DNA of 64,000 bases from an uncultured Alistipes sp. (GTDB taxonomy: Bacteria > Bacteroidota > Bacteroidia > Bacteroidales > Rikenellaceae), in NCBI GenBank assembly GCA_900541585.1, contig UQKD01000004.1, positions 1 through 64,000 on the forward strand, read 5' to 3'. Positions within the stretch are counted from its first letter, which is position 1, and each line of letters opens with the position of its first letter. The notes under the pieces are model-generated. The model had not been told where the DNA came from. It was given only the letters and a program-made list of their open reading frames with translations, and did not search any database. Shown here piece by piece: positions 1 through 7,914 of the stretch. A program made the translations under genes and the position numbers.

Positions 1-26
1 GAAGGACTTCGAACGATTTTGGATTA

Positions 27-212
27 ATGCAAGGCGGCTTATTTCGGATGGTTACGCTGAAACTGCTCGACGCCATCCGGCTCACGTGCGACCGCCTGCA
101 CGCCCGCAGGCCGAACGCCTCGTGGACGCTGACCGCAATCGTCGAGGAACTGCTCGCCGTCGTGCGCGAGAAGGAGAAGGGACACCCCGACCGGAAAAAC
201 CGCGTCGACTGA
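27..212 (+). CDS. small hypothetical protein or 3' end of a longer gene
   Basis: An open frame of 61 codons begins at ATG 27, with a second ATG at 48. It stays open to the left edge of the window, so it may be the tail of a gene that starts outside. The product would be a soluble, helical, Arg/Lys-rich peptide with no signal peptide and no motif I recognise. It is followed by a strong hairpin at 229-262, which fits a transcript end. Codon use is like that of the neighbouring genes. The function is unknown, and I am not sure it is translated. Confidence 0.35.
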   Translation: MQGGLFRMVTLKLLDAIRLTCDRLHARRPNASWTLTAIVEELLAVVREKEKGHPDRKNRVD

Positions 213-228
213 CCCTAAACCGCAAAAG

Positions 229-262
229 AAACCGGGTTGCAAGGTCACTTGCAACCCGGTTT
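229..262. terminator. bidirectional hairpin terminator
   Basis: A perfect 14-bp stem (229-242 with 249-262) encloses a 6-base loop. A T run follows on the plus strand and an A-rich tract precedes the stem, so it can end transcripts from both sides. It lies between the small ORF (plus) and the tRNA-Ser gene (minus). Confidence 0.8.
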
Positions 263-272
263 TCGCATTCTG

Positions 273-360
273 CGGAAAGAAGGGGATTCGAACCCCTGAA
301 ACCCTTTAGGGGTTTACTCGCTTTCCAGGCGGGCCAGTTCAACCACTCCTGCATCTTTCC
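273..360 (-). tRNA. tRNA-Ser (anticodon GGA)
   Basis: The reverse complement folds as an 88-nt class II tRNA. The 7-bp acceptor stem is GGAAAGA/TCTTTCC with discriminator G. The anticodon loop CTGGAAA carries GGA (complement at 324-326). A long variable arm, as expected for tRNA-Ser, is followed by a T arm containing GGTTCGAATCC. CCA is not encoded, so it must be added after transcription. The anticodon stem CCCGC/GCGAG has one C-A mismatch at its second pair. A hairpin terminator lies just downstream at 229-262. Confidence 0.93.
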
Positions 361-447
361 GAAACGTGCCCCAAAAGTACACAATATTTCCCGATTCTGC
401 AAATAGCGGCACTCTTTTTCCATTCATCCGCCCTGCGGACAGGCCCT

Positions 448-1062
448 TCAGCGGATAAAACTCGTCACGACACGCTCTTCCGGTTCGGGACGGTCTTCCG
501 ACGCCAGCAGCCCGGCCCGGAGCATCCGTGCCATGTTGCGGGCCAGCACACGCATCGTCTGCAACCCTTCGGCGTCCTGCGCCGCCTCGCCCGGCAGCCT
601 CCCGTGGACGCTGTTCCAGTATTGCGACGACACGACAGGCATGTTCGAAATCGTGAAATACTTGTTCAGCCGGTCGAACGTCGCGCTCGCCCCGCCCCGG
701 CGGCATACGGCCACTGCCGCGGCAGGCTTGTAGGCCAGCATCGGCCCGCAGGAGTAGAACAGCCGGTCGAGCAGGGCGCACAGCGACCCGTTCGGCCCGG
801 CGTAGTAGACCGGCGAGCCGACCACCAGGGCGTCGGCCCCGGCGAGTTTCTCGCGCACCTCGTCGTAAAGCGCGTCGTTGAAGACGCAGCGCCCCAGTTC
901 GGCGCACTTTCCGCAGGCGATGCACCCCTGCACGGCCCTGGTTCCGATCGAGACGATCTCCGCCCCGATGCCCTCGGCTTCGAGCGTGCGGGCCACTTCG
1001 GAGAGCGCGATAAAGGTGTTCCCCTCACGGCGGGGACTTCCGTTGATAAGCAGTACTTTCAT
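448..1062 (-). CDS. NAD(P)H-dependent flavodoxin-family oxidoreductase
   Basis: A 204-residue protein of the NADPH-dependent FMN reductase / iron-sulfur flavoprotein family. The N-terminus LLINGSPRREGNT is the phosphate-binding loop for FMN. Further on come CIACGKC, the cysteine pattern seen in iron-sulfur flavoproteins of this family, and the VVGSPVYYAGPNG segment that lines the flavin site. The start at 1062 is chosen because it places the flavin loop at the very N-terminus, as in the family; an upstream in-frame ATG would add 17 non-conserved residues. It is probably cytoplasmic. The physiological electron acceptor cannot be read from sequence. Confidence 0.85.
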   Translation of the reverse strand: MKVLLINGSPRREGNTFIALSEVARTLEAEGIGAEIVSIGTRAVQGCIACGKCAELGRCVFNDALYDEVREKLAGADALVVGSPVYYAGPNGSLCALLDRLFYSCGPMLAYKPAAAVAVCRRGGASATFDRLNKYFTISNMPVVSSQYWNSVHGRLPGEAAQDAEGLQTMRVLARNMARMLRAGLLASEDRPEPEERVVTSFIR

Positions 1063-1160
1063 AATTGCGGGTATTTCATGCAAAAATAACCATTTTTTCC
1101 ATTTCCCGTACACGTTCCGCGCCGAACCCGAAACCGCACGGCAATTCCGTGGGACAACAA

Positions 1161-1186
1161 AAAAGGGGGATTCCGAAGAATCTCCC
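1161..1186 (-). terminator. rho-independent terminator of the Cys-rich lipoprotein gene
   Basis: A 9-bp stem (1165-1173 with 1178-1186) with a CGAA loop is followed, reading on the minus strand, by a run of six T. It sits just downstream of the gene at 1210-1452. Confidence 0.75.
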
Positions 1187-1209
1187 TCACTCTCAAACCT
1201 AACCGGCGA

Positions 1210-1452
1210 TTACTTGTTGGCCTCGGCCTTCTCGCAGCACGATTTTTCGCAGCAAGCCTTGGTCGAATCGGCCTTCTCGGCACAGCATGCAGCCGTCGAA
1301 TCGCACTTCTCGGTGCAGTTTGCGCAAGCCGAAGCCTCGGTAGCGGCAGCCGCAGCGGCAGTGCCCTCGGCAGCCTTCTTGTTCGAATTCCCACAGCAGC
1401 CTACCATTGCGGCGGCAGCCAGAACGATGACAAAAGAGACAATCTTTTTCAT
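1210..1452 (-). CDS. cysteine-rich small lipoprotein, metallothionein-like
   Basis: An 80-residue protein. Residues 1-18 form a signal peptide ending MVG before Cys19, a plausible lipidation site. An Ala/Lys-rich spacer follows. The last 38 residues hold nine cysteines at 43, 46, 50, 56, 57, 67, 68, 72 and 73, including three CC pairs in an ACC/CEKSCC pattern separated by Glu, Lys and Asp. This composition resembles metallothioneins, but I recognise no named family. I infer membrane-anchored metal or thiol chemistry on the periplasmic or outer face. The gene has its own promoter and terminator, so it is monocistronic. ATG 1452 is preferred because the signal peptide starts there; ATG 1464 is also in frame. 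Confidence 0.75.
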   Translation of the reverse strand: MKKIVSFVIVLAAAAMVGCCGNSNKKAAEGTAAAAAATEASACANCTEKCDSTAACCAEKADSTKACCEKSCCEKAEANK

Positions 1453-1491
1453 GGCGTTAAACATTTAATTATTAGTTGTTCTGTAACGCCG

Positions 1492-1522
1492 CAAAGTTAG
1501 ATATTCGCCCGGGAAAAGCAAA
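1492..1522 (-). promoter_or_regulatory. Bacteroidota promoter of the Cys-rich lipoprotein gene
   Basis: The minus strand reads TTTG (1519-1522), 19 bases, then TAACTTTG (1492-1499), a full match to the -33/-7 consensus of this phylum. The transcript would start near 1486, giving a leader of about 34 bases. Confidence 0.75.
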
Positions 1523-1553
1523 GAAAAAAGAATTATTTTTCAAAACCGGACTT

Positions 1554-2036
1554 TTATTGGTCCAAAAGGTTGGAAATCGGGGATTTCTCCCTCTTCAGCT
1601 GCTTGAGGAAAGCCTTCGGGAAGGTCGCCGACACACGCCCCTTGAGCATGATGGCCTCCTCCTTGGTCAGGCAGTTGCCTGCCGAAACGATGAAGTAGGG
1701 AATCTCGTAATCCACATAAACCTTCACGTCGGGATAGGTCTCTTCGAACAGCGCCTTGGCGGCGAAGGCCCCGTCGCGTGCCGCAGGCCCGTTGTCCGAA
1801 AAGACGCAGACCCGGTGGAAACCCTCGAAATAGAGCCGCTGTCCGGCGCGCGCGGCGTCGGCCGCGGCGCGTGCGGCGTCGCCATGCTCGGTGACGGTCA
1901 CCTGCGCCCGGTTGAAAAGCGTCGCCCCGGGCGTGGGTTCCGCCAGCCGCTGCTTGAAGGCGTCGAGCGACTGCGCATGCGCGGCAACGACCGCACACAG
2001 GAGAATCGGCATGAGGAAAAGCAATCTGCGCATCAT
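1554..2036 (-). CDS. exported SPOR-domain-like protein
   Basis: A 160-residue protein with a signal peptide (about residues 1-22, ending AHAQ). The C-terminal half has the pattern of a SPOR domain: FHRVCVFSDNGPAARDGA, then ETYPDVKVYVDYEIPYFIVSAGN and a segment on handling repeats of the fold. SPOR domains bind glycan strands lacking stem peptides at the division site, so a periplasmic cell-wall role is an inference. ATG 2036 overlaps the TGA of the upstream lipoprotein gene by four bases, which implies translational coupling. Confidence 0.72.
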   Translation of the reverse strand: MMRRLLFLMPILLCAVVAAHAQSLDAFKQRLAEPTPGATLFNRAQVTVTEHGDAARAAADAARAGQRLYFEGFHRVCVFSDNGPAARDGAFAAKALFEETYPDVKVYVDYEIPYFIVSAGNCLTKEEAIMLKGRVSATFPKAFLKQLKREKSPISNLLDQ

Positions 2037-2548
2037 TTCAACTGTTTTTTAACGTCCTCGATCGTAAGGCCAAAGGTATTCAAAAAATCCGACAAAGGCA
2101 TCCGCTCGCGCGAAATTTTCACGGGAGCCGGGCCTCCGCGCCCTTCCACGGCATACGACACCTCGACCTGCGACAGGTCGCCCGACCGTACCTTCCGGGC
2201 CAGCACGTAAAGCGCCAGGGGATCGGAAATTTTCAGCCGCCACAGGGTCCGGAAACTGTCCGTCGTACGGCGGGGCACTTCGACCGCCTCGCGCAGGACG
2301 ATCGTCCCCACGCGGCTGCCGGCATAGTAAACGCCCGCCTCCGCCGCATTGAGCACCAGCTTGTAGCCCGTGTCGTTCATCACCCGCACGACCACCTCGG
2401 CGCCTGTCAGTCCCTGGCGCTCGACCTTTTCGATGCCCTCGAAACGGATATTGCGCCGGGCCTTCTCCACGGCGCGGCGGCACGAGGAGACCGACACCGC
2501 GACCGCCAGCAGCAGTACGTATACCGAATAACGTTGTATTATCTTCAT
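2033..2548 (-). CDS. LEA14-like lipoprotein
   Basis: A 171-residue protein. Residues 1-22 form a signal peptide ending VSS before Cys23, a lipobox. The mature part has alternating beta strands (EVVVRVMNDTGYKLVLNAAE, then VGTIVLREAVEVPRR) like LEA14/WHy-type immunoglobulin-like domains, which is a weak similarity judged by eye. The gene overlaps ubiE upstream and the SPOR-like gene downstream by ATGA junctions, so the three are co-translated. No enzymatic motif is visible and the function is unknown. Confidence 0.65.
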   Translation of the reverse strand: MKIIQRYSVYVLLLAVAVSVSSCRRAVEKARRNIRFEGIEKVERQGLTGAEVVVRVMNDTGYKLVLNAAEAGVYYAGSRVGTIVLREAVEVPRRTTDSFRTLWRLKISDPLALYVLARKVRSGDLSQVEVSYAVEGRGGPAPVKISRERMPLSDFLNTFGLTIEDVKKQLK

Positions 2549-3261
2549 TTCTCTCCTATATATATTTGTGCAATGCCGAAACTCTGGCTCCGCGCCCGAC
2601 AGTTGCGGAACCCCGCCCGGGCCATCAACCCCATGAACTCCTCCGGGGCGGGAAACTCCCCGACCGAGGCCGGGAGGTACTCGTAGGCCCGCTTGTCGCG
2701 CGACACCAGTCCGCCGATGCGGGGCAGGATCTTGTAGGAATAAAACTCGTACAGCGCCCGGAACGCCCGGTTGCGGGGACGCGAGAACTCCAGGATAACG
2801 ACCTTACCCCCGGGTTTTATTGTGCGGGCCAGTTCGCGCAGCCCGGCCCCGAGGTCGCCGAAGTTGCGCACCCCGAACGCCACCGTCGCGACATCGACCG
2901 ACGCGTCGGCCACGGCAAGGCGCTCGGCGTCGCCCCGGTCGAGGACGATGCGTCCGTCCAGTCCCCGGGCCTCGATCTTGCGGCGCGCCACGGCGAGCAT
3001 CCGCTCCGAAAGGTCGACCGCGAGCACCTGCACGTCGCGGATGCGGCGGGCCATGGCGATCGCCAGATCGCCCGTTCCGGTCGCCACGTCCAGGATGCGG
3101 CCGGGTTTCGCGCGGCGCACCTCGCTGACCACGCGGCGGCGCCACACGCGGTCGATATTCCCCGAGAGCGTATGGTTCAACAGGTCGTACTTCGGCGCGA
3201 TGTTGTCGAACATCTCGCGCACCTCCTCCTTTTTGGTCTGATCCGTATTGTATGGTTTCAT
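2545..3261 (-). CDS. ubiE: demethylmenaquinone methyltransferase
   Basis: A 238-residue class I SAM methyltransferase of the UbiE/MenG family, which methylates demethylmenaquinone in the last step of menaquinone synthesis. The N-terminal signature MFDNIAPKYDLLNHTLS and the SAM loop ILDVATGTGDLAIAMA are typical, as is VAFGVRNFGDL in the middle. The length is normal. A phylum without ubiquinone would use it only for menaquinone (also called menG); menA is at 44.8 kb in this window. It lies 32 bases after the FtsX-like gene and overlaps the next gene by four bases. Confidence 0.95.
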   Translation of the reverse strand: MKPYNTDQTKKEEVREMFDNIAPKYDLLNHTLSGNIDRVWRRRVVSEVRRAKPGRILDVATGTGDLAIAMARRIRDVQVLAVDLSERMLAVARRKIEARGLDGRIVLDRGDAERLAVADASVDVATVAFGVRNFGDLGAGLRELARTIKPGGKVVILEFSRPRNRAFRALYEFYSYKILPRIGGLVSRDKRAYEYLPASVGEFPAPEEFMGLMARAGFRNCRARSQSFGIAQIYIGEK

Positions 3262-3293
3262 TCGTTATTTCTAAAATCCACTCTGAATCGCTC

Positions 3294-4538
3294 CTATTCG
3301 TATCGTATCGTATCCTCGGGCTTCACGGTGGAAACCACGGCCGTCGGGATCACCAGCAGGGCGACGATCGCGGCGACGAACCCCGCATTGAGCGCCAGCC
3401 ACCAGCCCCAGCCCAGCGACACGGGCACTTCCGAGAGCAGGTAACCTTCCGAGCTGAGCTTCACCAGATGCGTCCATTTCTGCACGAGGCACAACCCCAG
3501 CCCGACGGCATTGCCCCACGCCAGTCCCCGCAGGGTCACCAGCGCCGCCCTCCAGAGGAAGATGCGCCGCAGGCAGCCGTTGCGCATCCCGAGGGCCTTC
3601 AGCAGGCCGATCATCCGCGTCCGCTCCAGCACCAGGATCAGCAGCGCCGAGGTCATGTTGAAGAAAGCCACCGCGAGCATGATCGCGATCACCACCGCGG
3701 CGTTCACGTCGTGGGCCTTCAGCCAGTCGAAAATATTGGCGTACCGCTCCCTGACGCTCGTCACGGCGAGGTTTTCGGAATCTTCGGCATCATCGTACAA
3801 CAAGGTCCGGCCCAGTGTCCGGGCGAATGCGTCGGCATCGTCCAGCGAGCGCGTCAGGATCTCGTAGCCCGAAATCTCGTCCGGCCCCCACTCCGAGAGC
3901 CTCTGCACGTTGCGGATGTCGGTCACGACCGCCACGCCGTCCATCTCCTCCATCCCCGACTCGTAGACGCCCGCCACCTTGAAACGGTCGCGGCGCGGCA
4001 TCTCGCCCGGCTCGACGAACAGCATCTCGACCTTGTCGCCCACGCCCAGCAGCAATTTGTCGGCCAGCGTGCGCGACAGCAGGATGTCCTTCGTGCGGAC
4101 CTCGCCGCCCACACGGGGCAGCTCCCCCGCGACGAGCCATTCGCGGAAATACGACCAGTCGTAATCCGCATCGACGCCCTTGAGCATCACTTCGCCCACG
4201 GCATCGTCCGTACGGACGATGCCGCCCTTGACGGCATAGGGAGCCATCGCCACGAATCCGTCGGTCCGGCGGATCAGCTCCTCGACGTGCGCGCTGCGGC
4301 GCACGGGCTGCGCATCGAGGGCGTTCACGCCCCTTACGTCGGTCACCGCGACGTGGGCCGCAAACCCCGTCATCTTGCGCGCCACTTCGCGCTTGAAGCC
4401 CATGATGACGGCCATCGCGAGAATCATCACCGCCATTCCCAGCGCCACCGACACCACGGCGATACGCTCCATCACTCCGGGCTTGTTCCCGGGCGCGGGC
4501 TGCGCCATGCGGCGTGCGATGAAAAAGGCGAGATTCAC
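3294..4538 (-). CDS. FtsX/LolE-like ABC transporter permease
   Basis: A 414-residue inner-membrane protein with the MacB/FtsX layout: one N-terminal membrane segment (IAVVSVALGMAVMILAMAVI), a periplasmic domain of about 230 residues, then three C-terminal membrane segments. The loop ERTRMIGLLKALGMRNG is the conserved coupling region of these permeases. The family moves lipoproteins (LolC/E) or substrates from the periplasm; the partner ATPase is not in this window. The start is GTG 4538, which gives the N-terminus NLAFFIARRMA expected for Bacteroidota homologues. The frame runs on upstream, but that part overlaps the SDR gene on the other strand and is not conserved in character. Confidence 0.88.
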   Translation of the reverse strand: MNLAFFIARRMAQPAPGNKPGVMERIAVVSVALGMAVMILAMAVIMGFKREVARKMTGFAAHVAVTDVRGVNALDAQPVRRSAHVEELIRRTDGFVAMAPYAVKGGIVRTDDAVGEVMLKGVDADYDWSYFREWLVAGELPRVGGEVRTKDILLSRTLADKLLLGVGDKVEMLFVEPGEMPRRDRFKVAGVYESGMEEMDGVAVVTDIRNVQRLSEWGPDEISGYEILTRSLDDADAFARTLGRTLLYDDAEDSENLAVTSVRERYANIFDWLKAHDVNAAVVIAIMLAVAFFNMTSALLILVLERTRMIGLLKALGMRNGCLRRIFLWRAALVTLRGLAWGNAVGLGLCLVQKWTHLVKLSSEGYLLSEVPVSLGWGWWLALNAGFVAAIVALLVIPTAVVSTVKPEDTIRYE

Positions 4539-4597
4539 GGTGCGCTGTCTTGTCGAAAATTTGTACAAAGTAACATATAAATTTCGTATTTCCGGTG

Positions 4598-4783
4598 TCG
4601 TAACGACACTTTTTATCCGCCGGACGGTTTTACGAGACTTCCGCGGTTCTTCCGTTTTGCAGCCCATCTGACTTTTCCATATCTTCGGGATCGCAACGCC
4701 ACTTTTCCCGGCCGGAAATTTTATAAACCCGCCCGCAATTCTGTTTTGCAGCCATCCTACTTTTTTGTACCTTTGCGGAAAAC
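4598..4783 (+). repeat. tandem duplication of a promoter-containing segment
   Basis: Two imperfect copies of about 90 bases lie head to tail (4598-4690 and 4691-4783). Shared blocks include TCGnAACGnCACTTTT, CCGGA, TTTTGCAGCC and a final -7-like box. The second copy ends with a good box (TACCTTTG), the first with a decayed one (TATCTTCG). The duplication fills most of the gap between the divergent permease and SDR genes. Confidence 0.6.
4744..4775 (+). promoter_or_regulatory. Bacteroidota promoter of the SDR gene cluster
   Basis: TTTTG at 4744-4748 and TACCTTTG at 4768-4775 are 19 bases apart, a full match to the phylum consensus, and lie 18 bases before the ATG at 4794. Confidence 0.75.
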
Positions 4784-4793
4784 AAAGGTTTCT

Positions 4794-5543
4794 ATGCAAA
4801 AACAGGCATTGATTACGGGAGCCACTTCGGGCATCGGACGCGCCGCGGCGCTCCGGCTGGCAAAGGAGGGATACGCCGTCACCGCCACAGGCCGCCGGGC
4901 CGACCGGCTCGCGGCGCTCCGCACGGAGATCGAAGCGGCGGGCGGCCGCTGCACGACGCTCGCCTTCGACGTACGCTCCGAGGAGGAGGTGCGCCGCTGG
5001 CTCGAACCGATCGAACGGGTCGACCTGCTGGTCAACAACGCGGGCCTCGCCGCCGGGCTGGAACACATCGACCGGGGCGACACGCGCGACTGGGACGCCA
5101 TGATCGACACCAACGTCAAGGGGCTTCTCTACGTCACGCGCGTCATTGCGCCCAAGATGGTCGCCGCGGGCCGCGGGCACATCTTCAACATCGGCTCGAT
5201 CGCCGGGACCGAGGCCTACGAGAACGGCGCGGTCTACTGCGCCTCGAAACACGCCGTGCACGCCATTTCGCAGTCGATGCGCGCCGACCTGCTTTCGGCC
5301 GGGATCAAGGTGACGGAGATCCGCCCGGGAATGGTCGAGACCGAATTTTCCGAAGTGCGTTTCCACGGCGACAAGGAGCGCGCCGACGCGGTCTACGCCG
5401 GCGTCGAACCGCTCACTGGCGCCGATATTGCAGAGGCAATCGCATGGGCGGCACAATTACCCGCCCATATGAACGTTAATGATATGGTACTGATGCCCTC
5501 GCAGCAGGCGGGAGCCTATTACACGTACCGGAAAACAAAATAG
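4794..5543 (+). CDS. short-chain dehydrogenase/reductase (YdfG-like)
   Basis: A 249-residue NAD(P)-dependent Rossmann oxidoreductase. TGATSGIG near the N-terminus binds the nucleotide, NNAG follows around residue 80, and YCASKHAV carries the catalytic Tyr and Lys. AATGRRADR after the second strand points to NADP. It resembles YdfG-type enzymes that oxidise 3-hydroxy acids such as serine, but the substrate cannot be fixed. The start at ATG 4794 puts the glycine motif at the proper distance; an in-frame ATG at 4746 would overlap the promoter. It is the first gene of a plus-strand run to the PAP2 gene. Confidence 0.9.
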   Translation: MQKQALITGATSGIGRAAALRLAKEGYAVTATGRRADRLAALRTEIEAAGGRCTTLAFDVRSEEEVRRWLEPIERVDLLVNNAGLAAGLEHIDRGDTRDWDAMIDTNVKGLLYVTRVIAPKMVAAGRGHIFNIGSIAGTEAYENGAVYCASKHAVHAISQSMRADLLSAGIKVTEIRPGMVETEFSEVRFHGDKERADAVYAGVEPLTGADIAEAIAWAAQLPAHMNVNDMVLMPSQQAGAYYTYRKTK

Positions 5544-5552
5544 AAAAACGCT

Positions 5553-6314
5553 ATGACACTCCCCATGATTGCCCTGCTCCAGGCAGGTTACTATGCAGAG
5601 CCGCACGCCGCGCGCTACGACGCCGCGACGATGGGCATGTTCGTCCTGATCATCGCCATCGGCGTCATCGGATTCATCGTGCAGGCGCGCCTGCAATCGG
5701 TGTTCAAGAAGTATTCGAAGGTGCAGTTCCCCGGCGGGCTGACCGGCGCCGAGGTCGCCGAGAAGATGCTGCGCGACAACAACATCCACAACGTGAAGGT
5801 GACGCACGTCGGCGGACACCTCACCGACCATTTCAACCCGCAGACGATGACCGTCAATCTGAGCGACTCGGTCTACTCGTCGTCGAGCGTCGCCGCCGCG
5901 GCCGTGGCGGCCCACGAGTGCGGCCACGCCGTGCAGCACGCCCGCGGCTACGCACCGCTGACGCTGCGCTCGCAGTTGGTTCCCGTCGTGCAGTTCGCCT
6001 CGTCGGCCGCCACGTGGATCATCATTCTGGGCCTGGTGATCCTGGCCACCACGCAGAACGAACTGCTGTGCTGGATCGGCGTGGGCATGATCGCCATGTC
6101 GGCCGTCTTCTCGCTCGTCACGCTGCCCGTCGAGTACAACGCCTCGGCCCGCGCCGTGGAGTGGCTCCAGACCAGCCGCACGATGCAGGGAGCGCAACTC
6201 GCACAGGCCAAAGAGGCCCTCTCGTGGGCTGCCCGGACCTACCTCGTAGCGGCGTTGAGCGCCATCGCGTCGGTGCTTTACTACGTCTTCCTGATCCTCG
6301 GACGGCGCGACTGA
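5553..6314 (+). CDS. membrane zinc metallopeptidase (YugP/DUF2 family)
   Basis: A 253-residue membrane protein. A membrane segment lies at about residues 28-45, and the zinc motif AAHECGHAVQH is near residue 121, with the two His as ligands and Glu as catalyst. Further membrane segments follow (WIIILGLVILATTQN, WIGVGMIAMSAVFSLVT and a C-terminal one). The LPVEYNASARA stretch after the motif is typical of PF04298 proteins and probably supplies the third zinc ligand. The order matches family members such as YugP. The substrate is unknown. It starts 10 bases after the SDR gene. Confidence 0.9.
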   Translation: MTLPMIALLQAGYYAEPHAARYDAATMGMFVLIIAIGVIGFIVQARLQSVFKKYSKVQFPGGLTGAEVAEKMLRDNNIHNVKVTHVGGHLTDHFNPQTMTVNLSDSVYSSSSVAAAAVAAHECGHAVQHARGYAPLTLRSQLVPVVQFASSAATWIIILGLVILATTQNELLCWIGVGMIAMSAVFSLVTLPVEYNASARAVEWLQTSRTMQGAQLAQAKEALSWAARTYLVAALSAIASVLYYVFLILGRRD

Positions 6315-6321
6315 CCCACCG

Positions 6322-7914
6322 ATGAACACCCCCGAAAAAGATTACACCCACCACAGCTGGCTGGCGGCCGCAGCGCTCATCGCAGTGCTCGTGGCCGTAA
6401 GTTTCATTCCTCCGCAAAGCGTCGGGAACGTGAAACTCCGCCGCGCCAACATCCTCTCGGACCTCCTTCCGTTCGACGATGCCGAAGCGGCCGAACCCGC
6501 CGCCGAGCCGGCGCTCTTCGACGAAGAGGAGTTCCACATCGACATGGCCGCCGTCGCCGAGCGCATCGAGGCCGACACCACCCCGCGCGAGGTGCAGACC
6601 ACCTACGAGTGGCTCCTCGCGCAGGACACGGCCCGCCGCGAACGCACCGTACCCGACTCGGCGCGCTTCGTCGCGACGCTGACCCCGATCGAGGATTTCA
6701 GCGACAGCGGACGCATCCGGGCCTTCTGCGATACGCTGCTCAACGCCCCGCGCCCGGTGCGCATCGCCTTCCTGGGCGACTCGTTCGTCGAGGGCGACAT
6801 CCTCACGGCCGACCTGCGCGAACGGCTCCAGACGGCCTACTCGGGCGGCGGTGCGGGATTCGCCCCGATGGCCTCGCCGCTGACGGCGTTCCGGCGCACG
6901 GTCAAAACCCAGTCGAAGGGCTGGACGGCCTATAACATCATGCAGCGCAAGGCCGCACCCGCGCCCCTGCGCGAAAATTTTTACGTCTCGGGCTGGGTCT
7001 GCCAGCCTGCGGCCGGGGCTTCGACCCGCTGGGAGAGCACCGACTACCGCAAACGCCTCGACTCGTGCACCACGGCGCGCATCTTCTTCCTCTCGAAGCG
7101 CGACAGCCGCGTCGAGGTGACGCTCAACGACACCGAACGCCGCGGGTTCGACATCACGGGCGACGCCGCCGTGCGGCAGATCGCGGTCTCGGCCCCGCAC
7201 ATCCATTCGCTCGCCTTCAAGGTACTCTCCGGCACGGAGGACTTCGTCGGCTACGGAGCGGTTTTCGAAGGCCGGGGCGTCGTGGTCGACAACTACTCCG
7301 TGCGCAGCAACAACGGACAGGCGATGTTCTGGACCAACCCGTCGGTCAACGCCCAGATCAACGCCATGCTGGGCTACGACCTGGTGGTGCTCCAGTACGG
7401 GCTGAACATCATGCAGCCGGGCGTGAAGAACTACACCAACTACGCCGGGCAGATCGAGAAGATGATCGCCTACGTCCGCCAGTGCTTCCCGGGTGCGGCG
7501 GTGCTCGTGCTGGGCGTCAGCGACCGTTCGGTGAAGACCGACGCCGGATTCGAGCCGATGGACGCCATCCCCCACATGCTCGACTACCAGCGCAGTGCGG
7601 CGCGGAACACGGGCGCGGCCTTCTGGCCCACGTGCGACGCCATGCGCGCCCTGGGCGGGATGGAACAGTTCGTCAAGAACGGCTGGGCGGGCAAGGACTA
7701 CACCCACATCAACTACGCCGGAGGCCGGCGCGTGGCCTGGGCGCTGTTCGACGCTATCAACGCCGGAGCCTCGGAAGTCTACGCCCAACAGCGGATCGAC
7801 GAACTGCGCCGCCGTGCGGAGCAGGCCGTCCTCGACTCGGTGCGCAGGGCCGCCGTCGACCGCCGCATCCTCCCGGCCCCGGCCCCCGAACCCCTTAACC
7901 CGCACGTGCAATGA
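6322..7914 (+). CDS. membrane-anchored SGNH/GDSL hydrolase, probable O-acyltransferase partner
   Basis: A 530-residue protein with a short cytoplasmic N-terminus, one membrane segment (about residues 14-32) and a large periplasmic part. SGNH blocks can be read: AFLGDSFVEGD (catalytic Ser, about residue 153), an Asn in the LQYGLN block, and DYTHINYAGG near residue 460 (catalytic Asp and His). Its last four bases overlap the MBOAT start. In alginate, cellulose and peptidoglycan O-acetylation (AlgI-AlgJ/X, PatA-PatB), an MBOAT protein hands an acyl group to an SGNH protein, which modifies the polymer. The same pairing is inferred here; the polymer is unknown. Confidence 0.82.
   Translation: MNTPEKDYTHHSWLAAAALIAVLVAVSFIPPQSVGNVKLRRANILSDLLPFDDAEAAEPAAEPALFDEEEFHIDMAAVAERIEADTTPREVQTTYEWLLAQDTARRERTVPDSARFVATLTPIEDFSDSGRIRAFCDTLLNAPRPVRIAFLGDSFVEGDILTADLRERLQTAYSGGGAGFAPMASPLTAFRRTVKTQSKGWTAYNIMQRKAAPAPLRENFYVSGWVCQPAAGASTRWESTDYRKRLDSCTTARIFFLSKRDSRVEVTLNDTERRGFDITGDAAVRQIAVSAPHIHSLAFKVLSGTEDFVGYGAVFEGRGVVVDNYSVRSNNGQAMFWTNPSVNAQINAMLGYDLVVLQYGLNIMQPGVKNYTNYAGQIEKMIAYVRQCFPGAAVLVLGVSDRSVKTDAGFEPMDAIPHMLDYQRSAARNTGAAFWPTCDAMRALGGMEQFVKNGWAGKDYTHINYAGGRRVAWALFDAINAGASEVYAQQRIDELRRRAEQAVLDSVRRAAVDRRILPAPAPEPLNPHVQ

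Noticed and set aside
3294..5456. FtsX-like permease read as a 720-residue fusion
   Set aside because: The upstream 300 codons overlap the SDR gene on the opposite strand and the promoter region, and have no conserved content; the GTG at 4538 gives the normal permease.
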